A stretch of 17,759 bases of DNA from CAZDDI01 sp964504195 (GCA_964504195.1 CAZDDI010000076.1:1-17759), one strand, 5' to 3'. Positions 1 to 7,316 are shown, numbered from the stretch's first letter. Notes: generated from the letters alone by a model not told the origin. Numbers and translations: made by a program.

Positions 1-179
1 AGAAGTGATTCTTGCAAATGGTTTTATTTCCGGTTTATTTTCTTAATTTTCATTAACGGGTTTTGGGTAGCAGCCTGCGAATTCATTCGCGGGCGGGACA
101 GCAATGGCGAATGCGTTATGCCAATAACTCAAATCCAGCGGCGGCGGATTTAACAACCTGCCGCAAGCAAGTGGATACG

Positions 180-223
180 CCAGCAAGAACGCCCGTTGTT
201 CCCGCAGCGGGCGTTCTTGCTGG
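180..223. repeat. Perfect 16-bp stem-loop in the leader
   Basis: The arm CCAGCAAGAACGCCCG (180-195) is exactly reverse-complemented at 208-223 around a 12-nt loop. No T-run follows on the + strand (AACTTTCC), so it is not a typical intrinsic terminator for + transcripts. It could be a 5' UTR structure of the downstream gene, a terminator for a gene outside the window, or a dispersed palindrome. It lies about 120 nt before the start codon. Confidence 0.6.
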
Positions 224-291
224 AACTTTCCCCCCACCGCCAACGTCTAAAGAAAATGAAGGCAGAAAGCGAATGGCTGAAACTTCCCCCG

Positions 292-326
292 CGCTTTCTC
301 GCCTTTTCGCTTTCTCGCTGATTCGC
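292..326 (+). repeat. 16-nt-period repeat before the A2M gene
   Basis: CGCTTTCTCGC occurs at 292-302 and again at 308-318, a 16-nt period. The second unit continues as CGCTTTCTCGCTGATTCGC (308-326). The reverse complement of the tandem repeat after the gene (5314-5345) matches this second unit at 17 of 19 positions, so the gene is bracketed by imperfect inverted copies of the same repeat family. Confidence 0.6.
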
Positions 327-328
327 AC

Positions 329-336
329 AAGGAGGA
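329..336 (+). promoter_or_regulatory. Ribosome binding site of the A2M gene
   Basis: AAGGAGGA ends 6 nt before ATG 343, a near-perfect Shine-Dalgarno at ideal spacing. It fixes the start of the alpha-2-macroglobulin reading frame. Confidence 0.85.
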
Positions 337-342
337 AAACCC

Positions 343-3300
343 ATGTCCCGCAAAACCTTTCTTATACTTGCTGTGGTGGTCTTACTGCTGAGCCTGACCG
401 GCGGCCTGGTCGGACTCACGCAGTATTACCTCGACCTGCCCGACAACGTCAGCCAACACGAGACGTTGATTATGGGGCAGAATCGCCTGGTGCCGGGCAG
501 CCAGGCGGCGTTGCGCGTGCTGGTGCGCGATACCAAAGACGCCGCCCCGCTCGCCAATGCGACCGTGCGCGTGCAGATGCGCGCCGTTGCGGGCGGGCGC
601 GCGGAAACGCTCTTCACCGGCGTTACCGATACGCAGGGCAACGTCCAAGTGGCGTTCACCGTCCCCGCCGCCGCTGATCCCAACCAGACGCTTATCATCG
701 AGACCGAATCTACGCTTGGCTCCGACCGGGTCGAGCGGCCCGTGACGCTGGCACGCGATTATCGCGTGCTGCTCAGCACCGACAAGCCGCTCTACCAGCC
801 GGGCCAGGTCATCCACATCCGCGCGCTGGCGCTGGGCACGTTCGATCTCGCCCCGGCGGCCAACCAGCCGCTCGAAATCACCATCACCGATGGCAGCAAC
901 AACCGCGTGTTCCGGCAAACGCTCACCACGTCCGAGTTTGGCGTGGCGGCGACGGATTTCCAGCTAGCCTCCGAGGTGAACACTGGCCCGTACAAGCTCA
1001 CCGCCACGCTGGGCAACACCAGCTCCGAGCAAACCGTCACGGTGGAGCATTACGTCCTGCCCAAGTTCGCAGTCAAGCTCAACACCGACCGCCCCTTCTA
1101 CCTGCCCGGCGAGCGCGTCACCGGACGGCTCAATGCGAGCTACTTTTTTGGCAAGCCCGTCTCCGAGGGGCAGGTGACGCTGGAGGGCTACACGTTCGAC
1201 TTCGAGCGCGTGGTCGTCTTCACACTCCAGGGTGTGACCGATGCCGACGGCAACTACGAGTTCGCGTTCGACCTGCCCACCTACATCGCCGGGAGCGATT
1301 GGGAGGGCGGCGGCGCGCGCTTCTACTTGCAGGCGACGGTGGTGGATCAGGCCGAGCACGCCGAGGTGAGCAACCTCTCGCTGCCGGTCACGCAGAGCAG
1401 CCTGGTCATCGAGGCGATGCCCGAAGGCGGGCAGTTCCGCCCCGGCGTGGAGAACATCCTCTATGTGCTCACCGGCTACCCCGATGGCACGCCCGCCGAA
1501 ACCGACATGGAAATCACACTGTACGAAACCGGCCAGGCGCTCCGGGCGCAGACCGGCGCTTACGGGCTGGCTGAGGTGCGCTTCACGCCGTCTAGCCCCT
1601 GGCAGACTATCGGCATCAGCGCACGCGACGCAGCGGGCAACCTCACCCACCGCGAGTTCTACTTCGAGGGCGAATGGCAAGACGAAGCCGTGCTGCTCCG
1701 CACCGATGCGCCTATCTACCGCGTGAGCGACGTGATGACGCTCAATATCCTCACCTCGCAGCCGCGCGGCACGGTATATGTGGACATCATCCGTGAGGGA
1801 CAGACCATCAGCACGCGCGCCGTGCCGGTGGAGAACGGGCAGGCGCAAGTCGCGGTGGATCTCGCGCTGGCTATGGTGGGGACGCTCGAAGTCCACGCCT
1901 ACAAAATCCTCTCGTGGGGCGCGATAGTCCGCGATACGCGGCTGGTGGTGGTGGATGCCGCCAACGACCTGAGCGTGAGTCTCACGCCCGGTGCGGATAC
2001 CTATCTCCCCGGTGAGACCGCCGCGCTCGATATTCAGGTGAGCGGCGTCACTGGCGAGGGGACGCGCGCCGCGCTGGGACTGGCGATTGTGGATGAATCC
2101 GTCTTCGCGCTGGCCGAGCAAGACCCCGGCTTCGCCAAACTCTACTTCATGTTAGAGCGCGAGCTGCTCACGCCCCGCTACGAGCTGCACGGCTTCAGCA
2201 TCCCCGACCTGTTCGGGCCGCCGATAGCCGATCCCGCGTTGCGCGGCGCAGTAGAAGACACCGCGCGCGCCTCGCTCGCCGCCGCCGCGCCGCAAACGCT
2301 CGCCTTCAGCCTGCAAGCCAACTCGCACGAGGAAGCGGTGCGCCAAACTTACGAGCGGCAAGAGACCTACTTCAACCGGTTGAGCAGTGGTCTCTATGGC
2401 GGACTCGTGCTCATCCCTTTGTTGACCCTGGTGGTGAGCGGGCTGGCCTTCTGGCGCAAGCCGCACTTCTGGCGCAGCGCGGGGCTGGCGCTGGCGATCC
2501 TGGCCGTGCCCATGCTGCTCCTGGCGATCTGGCCCATGCCCGACTACCGCTCACAGTGGACATTTGGCGAGCGCGCGCTAGCGCTGCTCGACTGGCTCTC
2601 CTACAACGCGACAAGCATCGTCCTCGCGCTGGCAGGGCTGGCGCTGGCAGGCTACCTCTACATGGTGGTGACGGCCATCCGTCGCAAAGATGGCGCGCTA
2701 GGCTGGCTGGTGGGCGCAGTCCCGCTCTATCTGCTGGTGTTGTTCGGGCTGGCCTTTGCCGCCGACCAGATCTACATTGACCCCAGCGATACGGTACTAC
2801 TAGTGGGCCTGCTGGCCTTTGCACTGTTCCCCCTGAGCTGGCTGTTGCGCGCTGCCGGGTTCGCCTGGCAGCGGCAGGCCGCGCCCGCCGTCGCCGCGCT
2901 GCTGGTGGCCGTTTTCGTGTTGACAGGCGCCCTACCCTCGCTGGCTCTGGTCAACAGCACGAAATCTGTGGAACATGCGATGTTGGTAGTCGAGGTAGAG
3001 GGCGATATGGTGATGATGGAAGCGCCGATGGCACCAGGAATGCGCAACTTCGCCGGTGCGGTGGATGGACAGGCTGTTCCGGCGCCGATGGAGACGGCAA
3101 CGGATGGCACAAAGGATATGGGCACGGGCGCAACCGCCAACGAGCCGCCGCGCCTGCGCCAATACTTCCCGGAGACGATGCTCTGGCTGCCCAACGAAGT
3201 CACCGATGACAGCGGCGCGCTCCGCCTGGAGTTCCCCGTCGCCGATAGCATCACCACCTGGCGCATGACCGCGCTCGCTTCTACGCAGGACGGACGGCTG

Positions 3301-5313
3301 GGCAGCGCGACCGGCGGCCTGCGCGTGTTCCAGGACTTCTTCGTAGACATTGACCTGCCCGGCTCGCTCACGGTGGGTGACGAGATTGCCATCCCCGTCG
3401 GCGTCTTCAACTACCTGCCCGCAGCGCAAACCGTGCGGCTGGAAGTGCAGCCCGAACCCTGGTTCGAGCTGCTGGACGAGGCAAGCAAAGAGCTGGTCAT
3501 CGAATCCAACGACATCACCGTTGTCTATTTCCGCATCCGCGCGCGGGAGTTCGGGATGCAGCCGTTCCAGATTACCGCCTGGGGCAGCGCCATGTCCGAC
3601 GCCATCCGCCGCGAGGTGCGCGTGTACCCGGACGGCAAGCAGCTCACCTTCACCGCCTCGGATCGGCTCACTGCCGGGCAGCCGGTGGTGGAGACCGTCA
3701 GCATCCCCTTCGAGGCGATCCCCGGCACGCAACGGCTCATGGTCAAAATCTACCCCGGCGTCATCAGCCAAATCGTCGAGGGGCTGGATGCACTGCTGCG
3801 GATGCCCAGCGGGTGTTTCGAGCAAACCTCTTCCACCACCTATCCGAACATCCTGGTGCTGGATTACCTGCTCGCTTCCGGTCAGGTTGCGCCGGAGGTG
3901 CAGCTGAAAGCCGAGCAATACATCAACCTGGGCTATCAGCGCCTCACCACCTTCGAGGTGGCGGGCAGCGGCGGCTTCTCGCTCTTTGGCGATGCGCCCG
4001 CCGACCCGATGCTCACGGCTTACGGCCTGCAAGAGTTCAACGATATGAGCCGCGTCCATGATGTGGACCCGGCCTTGATCCAGCGGATTAGCAACTGGCT
4101 CTTCAACGCGCAGCAGGGCGATGGCTCCTGGCGCGGCGTGGAGGGCTTCCACGAGAGCAGTCTGACGAACCAGACCGGCCCGCTGCCCGTCACCGCTTAC
4201 ATCGTGTGGGGGCTGGCGGATGCGGGCTTCGCCGGCGACGGGCGCACTGCGCGCGGCGTGGAGTACCTGCGCGCAAACGCGGCGCAGGCTGAGGATGCTT
4301 ACACCCTCTCAATGATCGCCAACGCGCTGGTGGCTTATGATCTGGCGCAAGGGAACGCCGTGACCGCGCCCACCCAGGCCGTACTCGACCGACTGGCGGG
4401 GATGGCGACGCGCGAGGGGAACGTGGCCTACTGGGAAGTGGGTACGCAAACCTACATGGGCGGCTACGGCGAGGTGGGCAATCTGGAAACAACCGCGCAG
4501 GCCGCGCTGGCGCTCCTGCGGGCGCAATACCAGCCCGATCTGGCGAACGCCGCGCTCACCTACCTCATCCAGAACAAAGACAGCTACGGCACCTGGCAGA
4601 CCACCTCGGCAACAATTATGAGCCTCAAGGCGATGCTGGCGAGCGTGCGCAGCGGCTCGGAGAACATCAACGCGACAGTGACGATCACGGTGAACGGCGG
4701 GACGCCGCAGACGGCGCGGGTGACGCGCGAGAACTTCGACGTGGTGCAGATGTTCACGTTCGATACGGCGCAGTTGGGCGATGAGAACACGGTGGAAATC
4801 GCCATGACCGGCGAGGGCAATCTGATGTACCAGGTGGCGGGCAACTACTACCTGCCGTGGAATATGCTGGCGCGCTATCCTGAGTTGATCGAGGGCGGCG
4901 AGCTGGTCACGCTCGATGTGACCTACGACCGGGCGGAGCTAGCGATGAATGATACGGTGGGGGTCAATGTAAAAGTGACGCTGAACGAGGGCCAGGCCGA
5001 TTCCGCGATTGTGGATTTGGGCTTGCCGCCGGGCTTCAGCGTGGAAGCCAGTGACCTGCAAGCGCTAGTGGCCTACTACCAGAACACGCCGGAAAGCTAC
5101 GCCGGGCCGCGCATCAAGCGGTTCGAGATGACCGGGCGGCAGCTCATCATCTACGTCACCAACCTCACGGCGGGCGAGACGCTGGACTTTTCGTACCGGC
5201 TGCGGGCGCGCTTCCCCCTGCGCGCGCAGACCCCCGCCAGCGCCGCCTACGACTACTACAACCCCACCACATCGGGCGAGCAATCGCCGCTTACGCTGGT
5301 GGTCACGCCGTAA
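343..5313 (+). CDS. Alpha-2-macroglobulin family protein with internal six-helix membrane block
   Basis: A 1656-aa thioester protease-trap protein. Family members are cleaved in a bait region by an attacking protease, change shape and capture it through a reactive thioester. Residues 1-30 form a signal anchor (positive SRK, then a hydrophobic run) with no lipobox. Macroglobulin beta-sandwich domains follow; MG2 begins near residue 145 (STDKPLYQPG), and an A2M_N_2-like stretch ends near 670. Residues 684-870 hold six hydrophobic helices. A Met/Ala/Pro-rich linker (871-936) precedes the MG7-like YFPETMLW segment (941 on). The thioester site is Gly-Cys-Phe-Glu-Gln at 1157-1161 in the alpha-helical TED, followed by C-terminal sandwich domains. 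E. coli A2M is a periplasmic lipoprotein of similar length without a polytopic insert, so this layout is odd. No pbpC-type gene lies next door. The family call is firm; the function of the membrane block is unknown. Confidence 0.93.
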   Translation: MSRKTFLILAVVVLLLSLTGGLVGLTQYYLDLPDNVSQHETLIMGQNRLVPGSQAALRVLVRDTKDAAPLANATVRVQMRAVAGGRAETLFTGVTDTQGNVQVAFTVPAAADPNQTLIIETESTLGSDRVERPVTLARDYRVLLSTDKPLYQPGQVIHIRALALGTFDLAPAANQPLEITITDGSNNRVFRQTLTTSEFGVAATDFQLASEVNTGPYKLTATLGNTSSEQTVTVEHYVLPKFAVKLNTDRPFYLPGERVTGRLNASYFFGKPVSEGQVTLEGYTFDFERVVVFTLQGVTDADGNYEFAFDLPTYIAGSDWEGGGARFYLQATVVDQAEHAEVSNLSLPVTQSSLVIEAMPEGGQFRPGVENILYVLTGYPDGTPAETDMEITLYETGQALRAQTGAYGLAEVRFTPSSPWQTIGISARDAAGNLTHREFYFEGEWQDEAVLLRTDAPIYRVSDVMTLNILTSQPRGTVYVDIIREGQTISTRAVPVENGQAQVAVDLALAMVGTLEVHAYKILSWGAIVRDTRLVVVDAANDLSVSLTPGADTYLPGETAALDIQVSGVTGEGTRAALGLAIVDESVFALAEQDPGFAKLYFMLERELLTPRYELHGFSIPDLFGPPIADPALRGAVEDTARASLAAAAPQTLAFSLQANSHEEAVRQTYERQETYFNRLSSGLYGGLVLIPLLTLVVSGLAFWRKPHFWRSAGLALAILAVPMLLLAIWPMPDYRSQWTFGERALALLDWLSYNATSIVLALAGLALAGYLYMVVTAIRRKDGALGWLVGAVPLYLLVLFGLAFAADQIYIDPSDTVLLVGLLAFALFPLSWLLRAAGFAWQRQAAPAVAALLVAVFVLTGALPSLALVNSTKSVEHAMLVVEVEGDMVMMEAPMAPGMRNFAGAVDGQAVPAPMETATDGTKDMGTGATANEPPRLRQYFPETMLWLPNEVTDDSGALRLEFPVADSITTWRMTALASTQDGRLGSATGGLRVFQDFFVDIDLPGSLTVGDEIAIPVGVFNYLPAAQTVRLEVQPEPWFELLDEASKELVIESNDITVVYFRIRAREFGMQPFQITAWGSAMSDAIRREVRVYPDGKQLTFTASDRLTAGQPVVETVSIPFEAIPGTQRLMVKIYPGVISQIVEGLDALLRMPSGCFEQTSSTTYPNILVLDYLLASGQVAPEVQLKAEQYINLGYQRLTTFEVAGSGGFSLFGDAPADPMLTAYGLQEFNDMSRVHDVDPALIQRISNWLFNAQQGDGSWRGVEGFHESSLTNQTGPLPVTAYIVWGLADAGFAGDGRTARGVEYLRANAAQAEDAYTLSMIANALVAYDLAQGNAVTAPTQAVLDRLAGMATREGNVAYWEVGTQTYMGGYGEVGNLETTAQAALALLRAQYQPDLANAALTYLIQNKDSYGTWQTTSATIMSLKAMLASVRSGSENINATVTITVNGGTPQTARVTRENFDVVQMFTFDTAQLGDENTVEIAMTGEGNLMYQVAGNYYLPWNMLARYPELIEGGELVTLDVTYDRAELAMNDTVGVNVKVTLNEGQADSAIVDLGLPPGFSVEASDLQALVAYYQNTPESYAGPRIKRFEMTGRQLIIYVTNLTAGETLDFSYRLRARFPLRAQTPASAAYDYYNPTTSGEQSPLTLVVTP

Positions 5314-5345
5314 GCGAGTCAGCGAAAAAGCGAGTCAGCGAAAAA
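5314..5345 (+). repeat. Two exact tandem copies of a 16-nt repeat after the A2M stop
   Basis: GCGAGTCAGCGAAAAA occurs at 5314-5329 and 5330-5345, starting directly after the TAA stop, with a third partial copy GCG at 5346. It is related in inverted orientation to the repeat at 292-326 upstream of the gene. Confidence 0.8.
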
Positions 5346-5359
5346 GCGTGGGAATACAG

Positions 5360-5391
5360 CGTCGCCCGCAAGGTTAGTCTTGCGGGCGACG
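5360..5391 (+). terminator. 13-bp stem-loop, likely terminator of the A2M gene
   Basis: Arms 5360-5372 and 5379-5391 (CGTCGCCCGCAAG and its complement) pair perfectly around loop GTTAGT. Only a weak T-rich tail follows (TGGTGTATTTG). It sits 46 nt after the A2M stop and between convergent genes, so it may act on both strands. A sister hairpin with the same core occurs at 6361-6396. Confidence 0.6.
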
Positions 5392-5428
5392 TGGTGTATT
5401 TGTAACACTTCTGTTAATTTTGCGAAAT

Positions 5429-5839
5429 TCAGCTATCAAGTTCTATTTTTGCCCGATCCAATTGAACAAGTAAGTTATCAATCATGCTTATCACATTTTC
5501 ATATGGGGCTATAGCACTCGCCTGTTCAAGCCTTACACTATCACGATTTAAGACATTCATTTTTCCTGCCGTTTTCCTTCCCAACACTCCTGCTGCCAAA
5601 GCTGCACCCGCTCCTTTACCTACTTGCGTTTTCTTAGACGTATAAGCGGAATTAATGGATCGCTTCGTGATTGCAATGTCTTTCTTTACCAATCTTAATT
5701 CTTTCTGTATTTGTATAATTCTCGCCTTAAGCAGTTTTGCTTCTTGTGGCGTATCCCACTGTAAAGTTATTCTGTTTCCTTGAGCAAGAGGTCTCACTAT
5801 GACCCAAACTTTCTCTTCGTATTCAGCTGCGCTGGTCAT
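5429..5839 (-). CDS. Hypothetical protein, helical, coiled-coil-like
   Basis: Unrecognised 136-aa protein. Residues 31-65 are charged and heptad-like (about TPQEAKLLKARIIQIQKEL onward, rich in K, E, I and L), suggesting a coiled coil. A Gly/Ala-rich stretch at about 75-90 (GKGAGAALAAGVLGRK) could be a short hydrophobic loop, and the C-terminus is helical again. There is no signal peptide. The start at 5839 is supported by GAGGAGG (5848-5854) ending 8 nt before the ATG. It lies 17 nt downstream of the other small minus-strand gene, so the two are probably co-transcribed. Base composition is clearly more AT-rich than the A2M gene, suggesting different origin. No function is assigned. Confidence 0.65.
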   Translation of the reverse strand: MTSAAEYEEKVWVIVRPLAQGNRITLQWDTPQEAKLLKARIIQIQKELRLVKKDIAITKRSINSAYTSKKTQVGKGAGAALAAGVLGRKTAGKMNVLNRDSVRLEQASAIAPYENVISMIDNLLVQLDRAKIELDS

Positions 5840-5847
5840 TCCATGAA

Positions 5848-5854
5848 CCTCCTC
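5848..5854 (-). promoter_or_regulatory. Ribosome binding site of the 136-aa hypothetical gene
   Basis: On the minus strand GAGGAGG lies 8 nt before ATG 5839. It overlaps the intergenic gap after the upstream gene's TAG (5857-5859). Confidence 0.75.
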
Positions 5855-5856
5855 TG

Positions 5857-6178
5857 CTATTCTGATTGCCTATGCAATTGTGGTTGTTGAAGCAAGGACT
5901 GAAGTTCCTCGCGCCTTGAGAACAAAGCTGTTTGCAATAACTTCTTCTTGGTTTCCTCAGTAGGATACTTATGCCACTTTCTTAAATCGTTGAGGCGTAA
6001 CTTTGTCAGATCGTGCGCAAAAAAACCAAACGCTAACTTTTCTATGCGGCTGGAAAATTCAATGAAGTCATCTCGCAAGATGATTCCTGCCTTCGCAAAA
6101 TTTTCAGGATTCTCCACTCGATCCAGCGGCTCAAAACAATTATAGGCTGACTTGAAACCTCTGTCAATGTCATTAAGC
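5857..6178 (-). pseudogene. Hypothetical gene, apparently 5'-truncated by a palindromic element
   Basis: The frame is open from the codon after TAG 6180-6178 down to the TAG at 5859-5857. The only standard start inside is GTG 6117-6115, giving 86 aa, with no good ribosome binding site. Upstream of that GTG the frame still reads like protein (DIDRGFKSAYNCFEPLDRVE), so the real gene was probably longer and its 5' end has been displaced by the palindrome at 6164-6307. The remaining protein is helical, charged and soluble (IILRDDFIEFSSRIEK; KKKLLQTALFSRREELQSLL). I do not recognise the family. An 86-aa protein from GTG remains possible, in which case it is the first gene of a two-gene operon with the 136-aa protein. 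Confidence 0.5.
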
Positions 6179-6320
6179 TAAGATTTGCCGGCCGTCCCCG
6201 AATGGTTCACGAATACACGAATGGTTGCAAGACGGGGTAAATTCGTGTATTCGTGGCCGAATTCGAGGACGGCAGCGAGCTCAGTGTTCTTAACTTAATG
6301 ACATTGAATCCCCTGTCAAT
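6154..6320. repeat. MITE-like nested palindrome with flanking direct repeats
   Basis: Outer arms 6164-6183 and 6288-6307 are complementary at 19 of 20 positions (TCAATGTCATTAAGCTAAGA). Inner arms are 6191-6203 with 6261-6273 (12 of 13) and 6208-6222 with 6241-6255 (perfect, CACGAATACACGAAT). The element is bracketed by 15-nt direct repeats, GAAACCTCTGTCAAT (6154-6168) and GAATCCCCTGTCAAT (6306-6320), 13 of 15 identical. It has no coding potential. The structure fits a small non-autonomous inverted-repeat element or a dispersed cruciform repeat; mobility is inferred only. Confidence 0.7.
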
Positions 6321-6360
6321 TACAGCGATAACAGCAATTGCAATATAAGAATGGATATAT

Positions 6361-6403
6361 CACATCGCCCGCAAGGTTAGGCTTGCGGGCGATGTGGTTT
6401 TTT
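6361..6403 (+). terminator. 15-bp stem-loop plus T6, sister of the 5360 hairpin
   Basis: Arms 6361-6375 and 6382-6396 pair perfectly around loop GTTAGG. On the + strand TTTTTT (6398-6403) follows. The only gene ending here is the minus-strand lipoprotein (stop at 6415), for which the downstream side is less T-rich, so the element may be bidirectional or simply a dispersed repeat that carries a terminator. It shares the core CGCCCGCAAGGTTAG with 5363-5377. Confidence 0.7.
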
Positions 6404-6414
6404 ACGCACTACGT

Positions 6415-6975
6415 CTATGGCCTGCTACCAATCAGCTGCACCGCATCAATCTCATTCCAAGAGCCGATGATGCTCTGGTCAAATTCAATGCGGACAGAGT
6501 TCACTGCCTGCTCAAACCCGTCTACCGGGATAGTGAGCACATACGGGCAGGCTGTATTGGGGCGCGGGTCAGCTTCCCAGATAATCGTGTGCTCGAAATT
6601 GGCAGTCCCAACGGCAACGCTGATGATCGAACCGGGGTTGTAGGTCTCGTAGATTTTGATCTCTTGGGGAATGACTGCCGTGCGATAGGTCAATTCCAGC
6701 CACTCATAAGGTGAATCGGCTTCCAATGAGGCCCAAGCTGTATCATAATCACCGCACTCATCGGTATCAGGTGCACCGGTAGCCTGGATCGCGGCCCAGG
6801 CTGGATCGCCATACTGCGAGCTGGCGCTGGCGCCGCTGGCCCACTGCTCAAGCTGCTGACCGCCGCCTACCGCAACGGGGGCTTGGGTGGGAGAGGCTAC
6901 CTGCCCCAATCCACACGCCAAAGACAACACTCCAATCACCACCAATGCAACTATCATTCTGTACTGCTTGCTCAT
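6415..6975 (-). CDS. Secreted lipoprotein with a discoidin/galactose-binding-like domain
   Basis: 186 aa. The N-terminus MSKQYR is followed by a hydrophobic core and the lipobox LSLAC, so signal peptidase II would free Cys21 for lipid attachment and anchor the protein outside the cytoplasmic membrane. After a short Pro/Ala/Gly linker (about 25-40), residues 42-185 form one predicted beta-sandwich. The motif from about 45 to 81 (WASGASASSQYGDPAWAAI, then ATGAPD, CGD, AWAS) resembles the galactose-binding-like sandwich common in secreted bacterial proteins, usually carbohydrate- or surface-binding. Cys74 and Cys143 could form a disulfide. No catalytic residues are evident. The start is supported by AGGAGGG 8 nt upstream. 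It has its own strong promoter and is transcribed alone. Confidence 0.8.
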   Translation of the reverse strand: MSKQYRMIVALVVIGVLSLACGLGQVASPTQAPVAVGGGQQLEQWASGASASSQYGDPAWAAIQATGAPDTDECGDYDTAWASLEADSPYEWLELTYRTAVIPQEIKIYETYNPGSIISVAVGTANFEHTIIWEADPRPNTACPYVLTIPVDGFEQAVNSVRIEFDQSIIGSWNEIDAVQLIGSRP

Positions 6976-6983
6976 AATCTACA

Positions 6984-6990
6984 CCCTCCT
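6984..6990 (-). promoter_or_regulatory. Ribosome binding site of the lipoprotein gene
   Basis: AGGAGGG on the minus strand ends 8 nt before ATG 6975, which fixes the start directly ahead of the signal peptide. Confidence 0.8.
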
Positions 6991-7023
6991 GTGCTAAATT
7001 GATGCAATAATCCCACGTATATT

Positions 7024-7043
7024 CCATGGCGTGTTTGCCATGG
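7024..7043. repeat. 7-bp inverted repeat in the lipoprotein 5' UTR
   Basis: CCATGGC (7024-7030) and GCCATGG (7037-7043) flank a 6-nt spacer. It lies inside the predicted untranslated leader of the lipoprotein mRNA, between the promoter and the ribosome binding site. It could be an operator or an RNA hairpin; nothing decides between them. Confidence 0.4.
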
Positions 7044-7064
7044 CTGGGTGGGTGGGATAAGTTC

Positions 7065-7092
7065 AGTATAAGTCTACTTCAGTCTTTGTCAA
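7065..7092 (-). promoter_or_regulatory. Sigma-70-type promoter of the lipoprotein gene
   Basis: On the minus strand TTGACA (7092-7087), a 16-nt spacer and TATACT (7070-7065). This matches the housekeeping consensus at 6 of 6 and 5 of 6 positions. Predicted transcription start is near 7058, giving a leader of about 80 nt. Confidence 0.75.
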
Positions 7093-7287
7093 TGAAAAAA
7101 AATCTACTGCGAGATGACTGGCGGGGCTAACATCCACCCACAAAGAATCTTATTTCGTATCCGACTTTTTCTTCATGTATCTGAAATATCTGCCTCAGCC
7201 CAGTTCCTGAGTTCACGCCATTACACTGCGGCTGTCAGCGTAAGCATTTCGTATTATTTGTGTAAGAATAGGGATAGAATTTGGGGG

Positions 7288-7316
7288 TTGCATTTCTGAT
7301 TTTTGTATGCTATAAT
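7288..7316 (+). promoter_or_regulatory. Near-consensus promoter of the LysM-M23 pair
   Basis: TTGCAT (7288-7293), a 17-nt spacer and TATAAT (7311-7316), preceded by TGC at 7308-7310 as an extended -10. Predicted start is near 7323, leaving a leader of only about 32 nt. That leader carries AACAAC (7324-7329) pairing with GTTGTT (7341-7346) around a C-TTCG-G loop and no visible Shine-Dalgarno. Confidence 0.8.

Larger units (their letters stand above)
1..342. other. Gene-free leader upstream of the alpha-2-macroglobulin gene
   Basis: No convincing coding frame is seen here; the open frames are short, low in protein character and overlap repeats. The first 60 bases are AT-rich and contain TTGCAA at 12-17 followed 18 nt later by TATTTT (36-41), a weak promoter candidate on the + strand. 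The rest becomes GC-rich and holds a perfect hairpin (180-223) and a 16-nt-period repeat (292-326) ending just before the ribosome binding site of the next gene. Confidence 0.5.

Noticed and set aside
63..677. Plus-strand 204-aa open frame crossing the A2M start
   Set aside because: Arg/Ala-rich shadow frame with no ribosome binding site, running through the leader hairpin and the real gene's start.
964..2121. Long minus-strand open frame inside the A2M gene
   Set aside because: It is a GC-rich shadow of the real gene, rich in His, Arg and Gly, without a ribosome binding site or recognisable domain. The same holds for 2932-4152.
5314..5391. Possible CRISPR-like array in the repeats after the A2M gene
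   Set aside because: Only two contiguous 16-nt copies without spacers, followed by one hairpin; no cas genes are present.
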